NCBI RefSeq assembly: GCF_900129865.1
Contig: NZ_FQXD01000002.1
Coordinates: 1 to 64,000, forward strand
Length of the DNA stretch: 64,000 bases
Direction of reading: 5' to 3'
Source: Virgibacillus chiguensis
GTDB lineage: Bacteria; Bacillota; Bacilli; Bacillales; Amphibacillaceae
In this document: positions 15,528 through 26,109 of the stretch, piece after piece
How positions within the stretch are numbered: the stretch's first letter is position 1
Layout of the letters: every line of letters starts with the position of its first letter
The notes under the pieces: model-generated
What the model saw: only the letters and a program-made list of their open reading frames with translations
Told to the model about the DNA's origin: nothing
The model's database searches: none
Made by a program: the position numbers and the translations under genes

Positions 15528-18119
15528 TTATTTTCGTGCCTTTTTTTGCAGTTGATATAACATATTCATCGCTTCTAGAGGGGTTAAAGCGAATAAATCT
15601 ATGTCTTTTAACTCTTGTACCACTTTTTCATATTGACTTTTATGTTTAGAAACTAGCTTCTCTTCTTCAGTAAAGAAAGACAATTGTCCTGTACCCTCAA
15701 CAGAAGCAGCTTGTTCCGCCTTCACTTTGACTTCAGATTTAGCCTCCATGTTTCCTTCTAGTTCTTTTAAAATTTCACTAGCCCGAGTAATTAAACTATT
15801 AGGTAAGTTTGCAAGCTTAGCTACATGGATACCGTAACTTTCGTCAGCAGGTCCTTCTTTAATTTGATGGAGAAATACAACATTTCCTTCATGCTCTTCC
15901 GCTCTAACATGAACATTTTTTAAGTGAGATAACGTATTAGCTAGATCTGTTAGTTCGTGATAATGTGTTGAGAATAGCGTTTTTGCTTGGATATGATTAT
16001 GAATATATTCAATGATCGCCTGCGCTAAAGCCATCCCATCATATGTGCTTGTCCCTCTCCCAATTTCATCAAATAAAATCAAGCTTTGCTCAGTCGCATT
16101 AGTGATCGCGTGATTTGCTTCGAGCATTTCCACCATAAATGTACTTTGACCAGCAACTAAATCATCTGCCGCACCAATTCGCGTGAAGATTTGGTCAAAA
16201 ATTAAAAGTTGAGCCGATTCACAAGGTACAAAACAACCTATTTGTCCCATAATAACAGTTAATGCCAATTGACGCATATAAGTGCTTTTCCCTGACATGT
16301 TCGGCCCTGTTATTAGCAAAATATGATTTTGTGCATCTAAAGTGATATCATTAGGTACAAAAGTGCCATCATCCATCACTTGCTCAATCACTGGGTGCCT
16401 ACTCTGTTTAATTTCTAACTTTTGTTTATCAAATGTAGGGCGAACATAATTGTTAGATTCACTCACAGTTGCAAACCCTTGTAGCACATCTACATAACTT
16501 ACTTGTTCAGCTAAACGTTGCAATTCTGGGATGAAAACTTTAATTTGTTCACGAATTCCAATAAAAAGTTGATATTCCAATTCGACGCTCTTTTCTTCTG
16601 CTTCTAATATAAGCTGCTCTTTTTCCTTTAATTCTGGTGTAATATATCTCTCTGCATTTGTTAATGTTTGTTTTCTTTCATAACGCCCTTCAGGAAGTAA
16701 ATGCAAGTTAGCTTTCGTTACCTCAATATAATATCCAAACACACGGTTATAACCGATTTTTAATGATTTAATACCGGTTGCTTGTTTTTCTTTTTGTTCC
16801 AGTTCAGCAATCCACTGCTTTCCATTTCTTGATGCATCTCTATATGTATCTAATTGCTCGTTATAACCGTCTTTAATAATGCCGCCTTCTTTAATCGAAA
16901 TCGGCGGATCGTCTACGATACTTGCCTCCAGTATATCTATGATTTTGGGTTCTATATATAACTGGTCTGCTAATTTATAAAGTTCCGGCTGAGAGAATTG
17001 TTGTAAAAGTTGTTTCAGAACTGGAATCCTTTGTAGCGAACTCTTTAGTTGTTGTAAATCACGTGCATTGACATTACCAAAAGCAATTCGTCCCGCAAGC
17101 CTTTCTAAATCATATACCGATTTTAACGTTTCTCTTATTGCATCTCGTTCCATAAACTGTGCATAAAAGCCTTCAACAATTTGAAGCCGTTTTTCAATTT
17201 CCTGCGCGTTTAAAAGTGGGCGCTCTAACCATTTTTTTAACATTCTCGATCCCATAGCTGTAACGGTTTTATCGAGGACCCATAGTAAACTACCATACTT
17301 TTCTTTTTTCATTAACGTTTCCGTAAGTTCTAAATTCCGCTTTGAATACATATCTAATGATAAGTGATGTTGTAGTGCAATAACTTGTGCTTGTTGCATA
17401 TGATCAAGCGAACGCTTTTGTGTGTGTTGAACATAATTTAGTATTCTGCTAAAAGCTGTTAATAGTCTTTCATCATCAATGTTTTCACATAAACTACGGT
17501 ATTCTGCATTAAAGGTCACTTCATCCTGATAAGATAAGGTAACATGTAGCCTCGATTTTAACTGCTTTTGTAATTCCTCGGGCAATTTAGAGGAAACAAC
17601 AATTTCTTTAATCGGTTGATTATATAATTCATGAATTACCCCGTCCCACCCATGTTCAATTAAAGCCAGTTGGTTTTCACCTGTCGACAAATCACTATAT
17701 ACTATTACATAGCTACTATCAAAATGAGACAAACTGGCAATATAATTGTTTTCTTTTTCATTTAACATAGCTTTTTCCATAACCGTCCCAGGTGTAATTA
17801 ATTGAATCACTTCCCGTTTTACTACACCTTTAGCTGTTTTAGGGTCTTCTACTTGCTCACAAATTGCAACTTTATAGCCTTTTTCGATTAAAATCTTGAT
17901 GTAATTCTCCGCGGAATGATAAGGAACCCCGCACATTGGAACAGGATTAGGACTGTTCGAATCCCGTTTTGTCAGCGTTATTTCTAACTCTCTTGCGGCT
18001 TGAATAGCATCCTCAAAAAACAGTTCATAAAAATCACCTAAGCGAAAAAACAAGAACGCATCCTTATAAGATTTTTTTATATTTAAATATTGCTTCATCA
18101 TTGGTGTTTGTTTTGCCAT
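15528..18119 (-). CDS. mutS: DNA mismatch recognition protein MutS
   Basis: 863 residues. Mismatch-binding Phe-x-Glu is in [13 protein letters not shown] near residue 30; the connector, lever and clamp follow; the ATPase has Walker [11 protein letters not shown] and Walker [17 protein letters not shown]. Near the C-terminus GQLSFF fits a sliding-clamp binding motif. Dimer that detects mispairs and recruits MutL (13541-15439). The ATG follows TGGAGG. Confidence 0.97.
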   Translation of the reverse strand: MAKQTPMMKQYLNIKKSYKDAFLFFRLGDFYELFFEDAIQAARELEITLTKRDSNSPNPVPMCGVPYHSAENYIKILIEKGYKVAICEQVEDPKTAKGVVKREVIQLITPGTVMEKAMLNEKENNYIASLSHFDSSYVIVYSDLSTGENQLALIEHGWDGVIHELYNQPIKEIVVSSKLPEELQKQLKSRLHVTLSYQDEVTFNAEYRSLCENIDDERLLTAFSRILNYVQHTQKRSLDHMQQAQVIALQHHLSLDMYSKRNLELTETLMKKEKYGSLLWVLDKTVTAMGSRMLKKWLERPLLNAQEIEKRLQIVEGFYAQFMERDAIRETLKSVYDLERLAGRIAFGNVNARDLQQLKSSLQRIPVLKQLLQQFSQPELYKLADQLYIEPKIIDILEASIVDDPPISIKEGGIIKDGYNEQLDTYRDASRNGKQWIAELEQKEKQATGIKSLKIGYNRVFGYYIEVTKANLHLLPEGRYERKQTLTNAERYITPELKEKEQLILEAEEKSVELEYQLFIGIREQIKVFIPELQRLAEQVSYVDVLQGFATVSESNNYVRPTFDKQKLEIKQSRHPVIEQVMDDGTFVPNDITLDAQNHILLITGPNMSGKSTYMRQLALTVIMGQIGCFVPCESAQLLIFDQIFTRIGAADDLVAGQSTFMVEMLEANHAITNATEQSLILFDEIGRGTSTYDGMALAQAIIEYIHNHIQAKTLFSTHYHELTDLANTLSHLKNVHVRAEEHEGNVVFLHQIKEGPADESYGIHVAKLANLPNSLITRASEILKELEGNMEAKSEVKVKAEQAASVEGTGQLSFFTEEEKLVSKHKSQYEKVVQELKDIDLFALTPLEAMNMLYQLQKKARK

Positions 18120-18325
18120 GTTTGTTCCTCCAAAAAAACCGTAAATTATTCTTATGTCATTATAGCATACAATTAGCAGTACTTTCGATCATTCAAGTAA
18201 GAGTCTTTAATCGTATAAACCTGAAAAAAGGTTGCATATCATTAAGACCGAGACAGCCTTTACGGCGATGAAACGACGTCATTTTGCTTATACGATAGAG
18301 CCAAATTTTTACACTTTTCTATATC
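18120..18325. other. cotE-mutS intergenic region with long inverted repeat
   Basis: No gene. ATCGTATAA (18210-18218) and TTATACGAT (18288-18296) are inverted around about 70 bp. A related element is at 53508-53566. Confidence 0.45.
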
Positions 18326-18360
18326 GAAAAAAAATTACGAGGAAGGTTTCTCCTCGTAAT
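18326..18360 (-). terminator. cotE terminator
   Basis: ATTACGAGGA and TCCTCGTAAT form a 10-bp perfect stem, followed on the minus strand by TTTTTTT. Just after the cotE stop. Confidence 0.85.
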
Positions 18361-18364
18361 CCGG

Positions 18365-18928
18365 TTAATCTTTATTTAAGAAATCTGGTTCTACTTCTTC
18401 CAATTCGTCATCTGTAAGTTCTACATCCCAAACTTCATCTTCGTCATCATCAACATATTCACGCTTTGGATCCACACGAACCGCAACTTTTGTATCGCCG
18501 ATAATCTGGACAATAAATTCCCTTTCAATCTCTACTACTATTTTATGCCCTTTGTTTTCAATTGTACAATTTAAGCAATTCGGCTGTTGAACAACTTTGG
18601 CTATTACATCAAAGTCATCATTTAAGCAGTTTTCATCTTTTATCGATAATGGTACTTTATCGCTGTAGGTAACCCTCTCGGTAATAGCTTCTGTTTTTGT
18701 GTTGTCATTATACGAATACCAAATGTTAATTTCATAACTTCCATTTATCTCTACAGTATCTTGTGATTTTTTCTTTGCATTATACAAATGGTTAATAACC
18801 CAACAACCTAAAATACTTGAAGGTCTATGTGATGGTGTAACGGAATGGGTTGCTTGTGAGAACTTACGACCTTTGCCACAAACCGCTTTCGTTATGATCT
18901 CTCTATATTCTTTATCTAAAAAAGACAT
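18365..18928 (-). CDS. cotE: Outer spore coat morphogenetic protein CotE
   Basis: 187 residues (B. subtilis CotE is 181). Organises the outer coat layer around the forespore. The N-terminus YREIITKAVCGKGRKFSQ and the block RPSSILGCWVINHLYNA are typical, and the tail is very acidic (DDDEDEVWDVELTDDELEEVEP), as in other CotE proteins. ATG follows GAGGAGG. Expected to be transcribed in the mother cell by sigma-E and sigma-K; no clear promoter was assigned. Confidence 0.95.
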   Translation of the reverse strand: MSFLDKEYREIITKAVCGKGRKFSQATHSVTPSHRPSSILGCWVINHLYNAKKKSQDTVEINGSYEINIWYSYNDNTKTEAITERVTYSDKVPLSIKDENCLNDDFDVIAKVVQQPNCLNCTIENKGHKIVVEIEREFIVQIIGDTKVAVRVDPKREYVDDDEDEVWDVELTDDELEEVEPDFLNKD

Positions 18929-19058
18929 AATTACCTATACCTCCTCTTTTTTCATAGTCAGTTTATGCAAGACAAATACCTAAAGTGCATAATGAAAAGA
19001 AAAATAGAAAAGGAAGTAAGAAAAAACGAACAGCGTTAACACCAACTTGTCGCTTTAA

Positions 19059-19193
19059 CTGAGAGATAAAACTCTAGTTGGACGTTTTAAGTGCAGTGGC
19101 TGTAGAAATCAAGTAACAGATAACAGTACTTTACATTTTTCACTAGCAACCCACGGACGGATTAAAACTTATTTACTAATGGCTACAACCTAA
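19059..19193 (+). pseudogene. Possible transposase zinc-ribbon remnant
   Basis: A rightward frame reads LRDKTLVGRFKCSGCRNQVT, then DNSTLHFSLATHGRIKTYLL. The pattern FKC-x2-C-x-N-Q-V-T...T-x-H-F resembles the zinc ribbon and following segment of IS1595-type transposases. It has no start codon with a ribosome site, is preceded by a stop and overlaps the end of ymcA, so it can only be a fragment. Similarity is from memory and weak. Confidence 0.25.
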
Positions 19194-19604
19194 TTTTGTT
19201 CTTATTTTCGAACCTGTTTCTCCAGTTAAAACATCTCCACCTGTAGATTCAATTACTTGATTGGTAACTTCTCTTGCAATGGTAGCAGTAATTAACTGTA
19301 AAACATCATTAACAACAACTTGTATTTCTTTAAACTCCTGTACAACAGGAATTCCATCAATTTCTGATTGAAAAATATCCAGTTGTTCCTCTACTTTTTT
19401 TAGAGCTTCATGTTTTTCATAAGCTTGTAAATTAACAGCTTGCTTTTGTAATGCTTTAATCTTTGTTATTAATTGTTGTACTTTTTTATTTTCATTAATT
19501 TTCGCTTCCACTTGCTTAAAATGTTCAATTTCTTCTGTGTTTGCTAACATATTCGCAAGTTTTTTCGCTTCATCCAGCACCTGTTTACGTGTATACTCTG
19601 CCAT
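19176..19604 (-). CDS. ymcA: RicA/YmcA, RicAFT complex subunit
   Basis: 142 residues, nearly all helical (LANMLANTEEIEHFKQVEAKI, QQLITKIKALQKQAVN). YmcA forms a complex with YlbF and YaaT that supports mRNA processing by RNase Y and the phosphorelay for sporulation, biofilm and competence. The tail contains one Cys (TKLGCSH); the complex carries Fe-S clusters in B. subtilis. It lies 2 nt downstream of miaB and upstream of cotE, as in B. subtilis. Notably, rny is also in this window (22911-24473). Confidence 0.9.
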   Translation of the reverse strand: MAEYTRKQVLDEAKKLANMLANTEEIEHFKQVEAKINENKKVQQLITKIKALQKQAVNLQAYEKHEALKKVEEQLDIFQSEIDGIPVVQEFKEIQVVVNDVLQLITATIAREVTNQVIESTGGDVLTGETGSKIRTKLGCSH

Positions 19605-19606
19605 TG

Positions 19607-21184
19607 TTATTCCACCCCTATTGTATTTTCAATCATAACACCGTCTAAAGACCATGTTTTAGCTTCTGTAATTTTTACGTCTACAATCTGCCCAATTGCA
19701 GACTTTGGTCCTTTAAAGTTAACGAGTTTATTTCTTTCCGTATACCCCGCTAGAACTTCTGGATCTTTTTTGCTTTCACCCTCTACAAGTACTTTTACGA
19801 CTTGATCCTGATACGTTTTCATAGACGCAGCAGACTGCCTATTGACAAGCTCATTTAAGCGATATAGTCGTTGCTTTTTTACCTCTTCTGGAACATTATC
19901 TTTCTTCCTAGCTGCAGGAGTCCCTTCACGTGGTGAATAAATAAAGGTATAAGCTGCTTCGAAACCCACTTCTTCCATTAGAGTCATCGTTTCTTCAAAC
20001 TGCTCTTCCGTTTCATTTGGAAATCCAACAATAATATCTGTCGTTAACGTTGCATTCGGCATCGCTGCACGAATTTTCCTAACGAGTTCTAAATACGATT
20101 CTCTCGTATATTTCCGATTCATTTTCTTCAAAATTTCACTACTGCCTGACTGGACTGGCAAATGAATATGATCTAACAGATTTCCTCCTTTTGCCAATAC
20201 TTCAATTAAGCGATCATCAAAATCTCTAGGATGAGATGTCGTAAAACGAATTCTTGGGATATCAATTTTGCGAAGTTCATCCATTAAATCACCTAAACCG
20301 TATGTCATGCCGTCTAAATCTTTTCCGTAAGCATTTACGTTTTGCCCTAATAAGGTTACCTCTTTATAACCTTGAGCAGCTAAATGTCGAACTTCTTGGA
20401 TGATATCTTCTGGAAGGCGACTTCGTTCTTTTCCACGCGTCATTGGTACAATACAATACGTACAGAACTTATCACAACCGTACATAATGTTAACCCATGC
20501 TTTTATTTTTCCTTTTCGTGCTTTTGGAAGGTTCTCAATGACGTCGCCTTCTTTAGACCACACTTCAACAATTTTTTCTTTACCAAACATTGCTTCTTTC
20601 ACAAGATGTGGTAACCGATGTATATTATGAGTACCAAAAATCAAATCCACATGCTGGTGTTTCTTCAATATCCGATTTACCACAGACTCTTCTTGGGACA
20701 TGCAACCGCAAACACCAAGGATTAAATCTGGCTTTTCTCGTTTTAACGCTTTTAAATGTCCAATTTCACCAAATACTTTATTCTCAGCATTTTCTCTAAT
20801 TGCACAAGTATTCAACAAAATAATATCAGCAGCATTTGTTTCAGAAGTAGATATATAACCCATTTCGGTAAGAATTCCAGCCATTACTTCCGTATCATGC
20901 TCATTCATTTGGCAACCATATGTACGAATTAAAAACTTCTTCCCTTCCCCGATATTTTCCATGTCTTCGGGAATAGAAAAATCGTAATGGACATTCACTT
21001 TATCTCTTCCACGTTTACGTGCTTTATTTAGATTTGGTGGTTCATAAGTTGTTTTGAAATACTTGGAAATTAAATCTTCACTAGAAGTGTTTTTAATACG
21101 CTCCATATTATCCATACTGGATTTTACGTCCGTTGGATTTGTTTCCTTAATTTGTGCTTGTTGCTTACGCTGTTGCTCGTTCAT
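19607..21184 (-). CDS. miaB: tRNA methylthiotransferase MiaB
   Basis: 525 residues, long like the B. subtilis enzyme because of an extra N-terminal segment. Radical-SAM [4Fe-4S] motif CDKFCTYC; the second cluster is held by Cys residues in [22 protein letters not shown] and VCGCMSQ; C-terminal TRAM domain ([11 protein letters not shown]...). Adds the 2-methylthio group to i6A37 made by MiaA. ATG follows AAAGGAG. Probably in an operon with ymcA. Confidence 0.96.
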   Translation of the reverse strand: MNEQQRKQQAQIKETNPTDVKSSMDNMERIKNTSSEDLISKYFKTTYEPPNLNKARKRGRDKVNVHYDFSIPEDMENIGEGKKFLIRTYGCQMNEHDTEVMAGILTEMGYISTSETNAADIILLNTCAIRENAENKVFGEIGHLKALKREKPDLILGVCGCMSQEESVVNRILKKHQHVDLIFGTHNIHRLPHLVKEAMFGKEKIVEVWSKEGDVIENLPKARKGKIKAWVNIMYGCDKFCTYCIVPMTRGKERSRLPEDIIQEVRHLAAQGYKEVTLLGQNVNAYGKDLDGMTYGLGDLMDELRKIDIPRIRFTTSHPRDFDDRLIEVLAKGGNLLDHIHLPVQSGSSEILKKMNRKYTRESYLELVRKIRAAMPNATLTTDIIVGFPNETEEQFEETMTLMEEVGFEAAYTFIYSPREGTPAARKKDNVPEEVKKQRLYRLNELVNRQSAASMKTYQDQVVKVLVEGESKKDPEVLAGYTERNKLVNFKGPKSAIGQIVDVKITEAKTWSLDGVMIENTIGVE

Positions 21185-21480
21185 AATGATCTCCTTTCAT
21201 TTTGTGTAAACCACAATAACCTTTTATGGTCATGAATACTCACTTTATCAGATGACTTATTTGTTTACATTCATTTATTATAAATGCTATATTCGAAATA
21301 AACAACAGTTGGCCTTTTGAGATTCCAGTTATCTATTGGTTAGGAAGATTTAGACAAAAGAATTTTAGCTGCTTGCCAATAACTTATAAGAGATTTGTAT
21401 ACCCCATTTTTTCTGAATTCTCTCTCACTTCAATCTACGGAACATAAATTTATATAGACCAATGACTACAAATTTTTGTA
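21185..21480. other. miaB-spoVS intergenic region
   Basis: About 300 bp, AT-rich. No gene, repeat copy or convincing promoter seen; it should carry the miaB promoter. Confidence 0.4.
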
Positions 21481-21512
21481 ATAAAAATAGTGTTGCGTAA
21501 GTACGCAACACT
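21481..21512 (-). terminator. spoVS terminator
   Basis: AGTGTTGCGTA and TACGCAACACT form an 11-bp perfect stem, followed by ATTTTTAT on the minus strand. Confidence 0.8.
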
Positions 21513-21537
21513 TAATTAAAATATCTCATATTAAAAA

Positions 21538-21798
21538 TTATCTGGGCTCTACAATTAATTTAATTGCTGTACGCTCTTCTTCATCAATTAAAATATCTGT
21601 AAAAGCTGGAATACAAATAAGATCAACCCCACTTGGTGCAACAAATCCTCTAGCAATCGCTACCGCTTTAACAGCCTGGTTTAATGCACCAGCTCCAATA
21701 GCCTGAATCTCCGCTGAGCCACGTTCTCTTAACACATTCGCAAGTGCACCTGCTACTGAATTTGGATTTGATTTTGCTGACACTTTTAATACTTCCAC
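21538..21798 (-). CDS. spoVS: Stage V sporulation protein S
   Basis: 86 residues from GTG 21798, 7-8 nt after AAGGAGGT, exactly the length of B. subtilis SpoVS. An ATG at 21816 is part of the ribosome site and is rejected. Alba-like small protein: VSAKSNPNSVAGALANVLRE, IGAGALNQAVKAVAIARGFV. Required for normal spore coat/core development and affecting septation; may bind nucleic acid. Extremely conserved. Expected to be sigma-H dependent; no box called with confidence. Confidence 0.95.
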   Translation of the reverse strand: MEVLKVSAKSNPNSVAGALANVLRERGSAEIQAIGAGALNQAVKAVAIARGFVAPSGVDLICIPAFTDILIDEEERTAIKLIVEPR

Positions 21799-22025
21799 CA
21801 CTAGTACCTCCTTCATTTAAACTATTCTAGTTCTACTTATACTATATTCTTGGAGATGTTAGCTTATTACCCTTATTATGCATTAATAATTCTTAACATT
21901 CAAATAAACTATCTTTAACATTTTTTCAATTACAGTTTATCCTCATAATTCTAGCTTGAATAGAAACAAACCAATATTGTTATGACCCTATGCATTTTAT
22001 TTATGGAAAATGCGACATACTAACC

Positions 22026-22820
22026 TTACATAAATGGATGATCTTCATTAATTAGAATACGCTCGATTTTATGGGCTTTTCCTGTTTTCGTATCAATGGT
22101 TACAACACAACCATTTAATTGCGCCCTACCCTGTTTTGGTACTTCAAAACGAACTGGCATAGATGTTAAAAAGCGTTGAATAACAGCTTCTCTTTCCATT
22201 CCCAAAATACCATCGTAAGGTCCTGTCATGCCAACATCTGACAGATACGCTGTACCATTTGGTAAAATACGCTCATCCGCTGTTTGTGTATGCGTATGTG
22301 TGCCAATAACAGCGCTCACTCGTCCATCCACATACCATCCAAATGCTTGTTTCTCACTTGTTGCCTCTCCATGAAAATCAACAAATATAATGTTTGTACG
22401 TTGCTTTGCTTCTTTTATTAATCCATCTGCTACGGAAAAAGGGTCATGAATTGGTGGCAAAAAAGTTCTTCCTTGCAAACTAATCACAGCAACTTCAATT
22501 CCATTAATATTTACATATACGATGCCTTTACCCGGATTGTTAGTTGGAAAATTTGCTGGACGAATCATTTTGTTTGCGTTATCAATGAAATCATAGATTT
22601 CCTTTTTATCCCATGTATGATTTCCCATTGTAACTACTTGCGCGCCCCATCCTAGTAGCTGCTTATAAATCTTTTCTGTAATCCCTTTACCTGAAGCAGC
22701 ATTTTCACCATTTACTATCGTAAGGCTAGGTCGATACTTTTCTTTTAATTTTGGCAAATAATATTGGACCATGTCTCTGCCAGGAGAACCAACAACATCG
22801 CCAATAAATAATATTTTCAT
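22026..22820 (-). CDS. ymdB: Phosphodiesterase YmdB
   Basis: 264 residues from ATG 22820 (the second ATG), which matches the B. subtilis N-terminus; a start at 22832 would add four residues. Metallophosphoesterase with LFIGDVVGSPGRD, NGENAASGKGI, TMGNHTWDKKEI, DFHGEATSEKQAF and GTHTHTQTAD. Cyclic-nucleotide phosphodiesterase that affects biofilm gene expression and motility. Next to rny as in B. subtilis. Confidence 0.92.
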   Translation of the reverse strand: MKILFIGDVVGSPGRDMVQYYLPKLKEKYRPSLTIVNGENAASGKGITEKIYKQLLGWGAQVVTMGNHTWDKKEIYDFIDNANKMIRPANFPTNNPGKGIVYVNINGIEVAVISLQGRTFLPPIHDPFSVADGLIKEAKQRTNIIFVDFHGEATSEKQAFGWYVDGRVSAVIGTHTHTQTADERILPNGTAYLSDVGMTGPYDGILGMEREAVIQRFLTSMPVRFEVPKQGRAQLNGCVVTIDTKTGKAHKIERILINEDHPFM

Positions 22821-22880
22821 TGCTTGTCTCATCCTATCTATTTTCGTATCACTAGTTTTTCATATTCATTAATGAATGTC

Positions 22881-22912
22881 AAAAATAAAAAGCAGTCCGA
22901 AGACCACTTTTT
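22881..22912 (-). terminator. rny terminator
   Basis: An 11-bp stem (AAAAAGTGGTC/GACTGCTTTTT, two wobbles) closed by a TTCG tetraloop, then TATTTTT. It begins at the rny stop codon. Confidence 0.85.
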
Positions 22913-24473
22913 ATTTAGCATATTCCACTGCTCGAGTTTCTCGAATTACTGTAACCTTAATATGTCCAGGGTAGTCCAGTTCGCCTTCAATTTTCTTACG
23001 AATATCTCTTGCAATTCGAACGGATTCTACGTCGTCAATTTCATCTGGTTTTACCATAATTCGAATCTCTCTTCCAGCTTGAATGGCAAATGATTTTTCT
23101 ACACCTACAAACGACTCGGAAATTTCCTCCAGTTTTTCTAAACGTTTAATATAATTTTCCAACGTTTCACTTCTTGCTCCAGGCCTCGCCGCAGATAATG
23201 CGTCAGCAGCAGCTACAAGCACTGAAATAATGGAAGTAGGTTCTTCATCGCCATGGTGTGAAGCAATAGAATTGATAACAACTTCATGCTCTTTGTACTT
23301 CACAGCAAGTTCTTTACCAATTTCCACGTGACTTCCTTCTACCTCATGATCAATGGCTTTCCCTATATCATGAAGCAGTCCAGCTCTTCTTGCCAACATT
23401 TCATCTTCATCAAGTTCAGCAGCAAGCAAACCAGCTAGATAAGCTACTTCCGTGGAATGTTTTAACACATTTTGTCCATAGCTTGTCCGATATTTCAAAC
23501 GTCCAAGAATTTTAATTAAGTCTGGATGTAAGCCGTGCACTCCCACCTCAAACGTTGTCTCTTCACCAATTTCTCGAATATGATTATCCACATCACGCCT
23601 TGCTTTATCGACCATCTCTTCAATGCGAGCGGGGTGGATACGTCCGTCCTGAACGAGTTTTTCTAAGGCCAAACGAGCTGTTTCTCTTCGTATAGGATCG
23701 AATCCTGATAGTATAACTGCTTCTGGAGTATCATCAATAATCAAGTCAATTCCTGTTAACGTTTCTAAGGTTCTTATATTTCTTCCTTCTCGCCCAATGA
23801 TACGCCCTTTCATCTCGTCATTAGGAAGGTTTACAACCGATACTGTGGTTTCAGCAACGTGGTCAGCAGCACAACGCTGCAGAGCTAACGATAGGATGCT
23901 TTTAGCTTTTTTATCTGCTTCTTCTTTCGCACGATTTTCTGCCTCTTTAATAATTAGAGCAGATTCATGAGCAACTTCTTGTTCTACACGCTCTAAAATA
24001 ATTTGTCTAGCCTGGTCTGTTGTATACCCTGAAATGCGTTCAAGCTCAGTTTGCTGCTCTTGTATCATAGCTTCCACTTTGCTTTCCATTTCTTCAATTT
24101 GTTGTTGTTTGTCTGCTAACGACTGTTCTCTTTTTTCTAAATTAAGTTCTCGCTGATCTAACGATTCACTTTTCTTGTCCAAATTTTCTTCTTTATGCAT
24201 CAGACGATTTTCTTGTTTTTGTACTTCGTTTCTTCTCTCTCGAAGTTCATCTTCTGTTTGCTGCCGAAGTTTATGATTTTCATCCTTCGCTTCAAGAAGG
24301 GCTTCTTTCTTTGAAGCTTCTGCATTCCGGTGTGCTTCATCAACGATTTGTTTAGCAAGCGTTTCGGCACTCGAAATTTTTGCTTCAGCAATAGACTTAC
24401 GAATCAGATAACCAACAACAATACCGACGATTAGGATTACAAGCAAAATGGAGATGAGCATTAGACTGTCCAT
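22911..24473 (-). CDS. rny: Ribonuclease Y
   Basis: 520 residues from ATG 24473, behind GAGGAGG. Membrane-anchored endoribonuclease that starts mRNA decay. N-terminal membrane helix [21 protein letters not shown]-type (1-25), long coiled coil (30-200, Glu/Lys/Gln-rich), KH domain ([15 protein letters not shown]), HD domain ([13 protein letters not shown]) and a C-terminal region ending AVEYAK. The partner RicA is encoded at 19176-19604. Confidence 0.96.
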   Translation of the reverse strand: MDSLMLISILLVILIVGIVVGYLIRKSIAEAKISSAETLAKQIVDEAHRNAEASKKEALLEAKDENHKLRQQTEDELRERRNEVQKQENRLMHKEENLDKKSESLDQRELNLEKREQSLADKQQQIEEMESKVEAMIQEQQTELERISGYTTDQARQIILERVEQEVAHESALIIKEAENRAKEEADKKAKSILSLALQRCAADHVAETTVSVVNLPNDEMKGRIIGREGRNIRTLETLTGIDLIIDDTPEAVILSGFDPIRRETARLALEKLVQDGRIHPARIEEMVDKARRDVDNHIREIGEETTFEVGVHGLHPDLIKILGRLKYRTSYGQNVLKHSTEVAYLAGLLAAELDEDEMLARRAGLLHDIGKAIDHEVEGSHVEIGKELAVKYKEHEVVINSIASHHGDEEPTSIISVLVAAADALSAARPGARSETLENYIKRLEKLEEISESFVGVEKSFAIQAGREIRIMVKPDEIDDVESVRIARDIRKKIEGELDYPGHIKVTVIRETRAVEYAK

Positions 24474-24844
24474 GATTTCACCTCCTCTTGCTATAAAGTT
24501 GTACATCAATTATTGTCGGCATGTAAAAGTTTCAATGCGTTAAATAACCATATAATATATCATATAGATGATAAATTTATACAAATTTAATTTTAATTGT
24601 GTATGGAGAGAATGTCAAGGAAACGTCACAACTTCATACAATATGTTGGTAAATAATGCTATGAAACATACAACTAGCTATTGCGATTACTATTGTCTTG
24701 AGAAGTGTACATATCGCTACGTAATAGATGTTTTAGTAGCTTTTGGTTAAATAGTTCAAGAGGTTAAGAATTAATTAAATAGAACTTTTGTCATAGCATT
24801 AAAATGTTCTCTTTGCGGTTTATGCTACCCTCCTGTTATAGGAA
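24474..24844. other. recA-rny intergenic region
   Basis: About 370 bp without a gene. B. subtilis has pbpX between recA and rny; nothing like it is present here. A 60-codon rightward frame (24568-24750) lacks a ribosome site and is Cys/Tyr-rich, so it is not called. Confidence 0.45.
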
Positions 24845-24888
24845 AATAAAAATCAAAACCACCTCTTGCATTTAGCAAAAGGTGGTTA
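24845..24888 (-). terminator. recA terminator
   Basis: AACCACCT/AGGTGGTT stem extended by TTTTGC/GCAAGA pairs, then TTTTGATTTTTATTTT on the minus strand. Confidence 0.8.
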
Positions 24889-24893
24889 GTAGA

Positions 24894-25934
24894 TTACACA
24901 TCTAAACTTTCTTGATTAAACTCTTTTGTTTCTTCTTCGTCTGGTTGATCATCCAAATTATAATGCTGCCTAATTAATGCGTGAATTTCAGCCTGCATAT
25001 CTGTGTTTTCTTTCAAAAACTGCTTGGCATTTTCACGTCCTTGGCCAAGTCTTTCTTCATTATAAGAGTACCAAGCACCACTTTTTTGAACAATATCTAA
25101 GCTAGAACCAATGTCTAGTATTTCGCCCTCTTTAGAAATACCTTCTCCATACATTATATCTACTTCTGCTTGTTTAAATGGCGGTGCCACTTTGTTTTTT
25201 ACAACTTTAATTCTTGCCTTGTTTCCTACCATATCATTTCCTTGCTTCAACGACTCAGCACGGCGAACTTCAAGGCGTACAGATGAGTAAAATTTTAGCG
25301 CACGACCTCCAGGAGTCGTTTCCGGATTACCAAACATAACCCCCACTTTTTCACGAATTTGATTAATAAAAATAGCCGTAGTCTTCGATTTGTTAATAGC
25401 ACCAGATAGTTTTCTTAATGCCTGTGACATTAAACGAGCTTGAAGCCCAACATGCGAATCTCCCATTTCACCTTCAATTTCAGCTTTCGGAACGAGTGCA
25501 GCAACGGAATCAATAACAATAATGTCAACAGCGCCACTACGAACTAGGGCTTCTGCAATTTCTAAAGCTTGTTCTCCTGTATCTGGTTGTGAGAGTAATA
25601 ACTCTTCAATATTCACGCCTAAAGCACGAGCATATGTTGGATCAAGTGCATGCTCTGCATCTATAAATGCTGCTTGTCCTCCCTGTTGCTGCGCTTCTGC
25701 TATAGCGTGTAAAGCTACGGTCGTTTTACCAGAAGATTCTGGCCCATATATTTCAACAACTCTCCCTCTTGGGTACCCACCAATTCCAAGTGCTACATCT
25801 AAAGCTAAGGAACCGCTAGGTATCGTTGCGATTCTTTGTTCAGCTTGCTCCCCTAATTTCATAATGGAACCTTTTCCAAACTGCTTCTCTATTTGTTTTA
25901 ACGCTGCATCTAAAGCTTGTTTCTTATCACTCAA
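24894..25934 (-). CDS. recA: Recombinase RecA
   Basis: 346 residues from TTG 25934, about 8 nt after GGAGGG. Walker [10 protein letters not shown], Walker [16 protein letters not shown]2 region [21 protein letters not shown]. Forms filaments on ssDNA for strand exchange and triggers LexA self-cleavage. The tail is acidic ([17 protein letters not shown]). Has its own promoter with a LexA-type box. A non-ATG start is unusual for recA but the ribosome site supports it. Confidence 0.97.
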   Translation of the reverse strand: MSDKKQALDAALKQIEKQFGKGSIMKLGEQAEQRIATIPSGSLALDVALGIGGYPRGRVVEIYGPESSGKTTVALHAIAEAQQQGGQAAFIDAEHALDPTYARALGVNIEELLLSQPDTGEQALEIAEALVRSGAVDIIVIDSVAALVPKAEIEGEMGDSHVGLQARLMSQALRKLSGAINKSKTTAIFINQIREKVGVMFGNPETTPGGRALKFYSSVRLEVRRAESLKQGNDMVGNKARIKVVKNKVAPPFKQAEVDIMYGEGISKEGEILDIGSSLDIVQKSGAWYSYNEERLGQGRENAKQFLKENTDMQAEIHALIRQHYNLDDQPDEEETKEFNQESLDV

Positions 25935-25964
25935 AACGTCGCCCTCCTTTAATCATCTACTAAT

Positions 25965-25993
25965 ATCATACATGCTTTTCGTTTAATTGCCAA
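25965..25993 (-). promoter_or_regulatory. recA promoter
   Basis: On the minus strand TTGGCA (25993-25988), 17 bp, TATGAT (25970-25965). Confidence 0.75.
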
Positions 25994-26002
25994 GCAAAAA
26001 GA

Positions 26003-26016
26003 CGAATAAATGTTCT
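26003..26016. promoter_or_regulatory. LexA-type box at recA
   Basis: CGAATAAATGTTCT matches the Bacillus consensus CGAAC-N4-GTTCG at 8 of 10 fixed positions. It lies 10 bp upstream of the -35. Confidence 0.65.
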
Positions 26017-26109
26017 CATCATTAAATTGAAAAACAACTACAAAATTAAATTATAGGCTTTTATGAAATTATAAAAACAAAACAAGCCACACCACTCTAC
26101 AGCAAAATA

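Noticed and set aside
18929-19058. Sigma-E or sigma-K promoter before cotE
   Set aside because: CATAAACT occurs but no matching -35 at proper distance.
21798-21900. Sigma-H promoter before spoVS
   Set aside because: An AAGGGTAAT and a GAATA element exist but their spacing is too long for a reliable call.
24568-24750. 60-codon rightward frame in the recA-rny gap
   Set aside because: No ribosome site, Cys/Tyr-rich composition, no recognisable family.
25522-25986. 154-codon rightward frame opposite recA
   Set aside because: Antisense shadow of a highly conserved gene; no ribosome site and Cys/Ser/Pro-rich composition.
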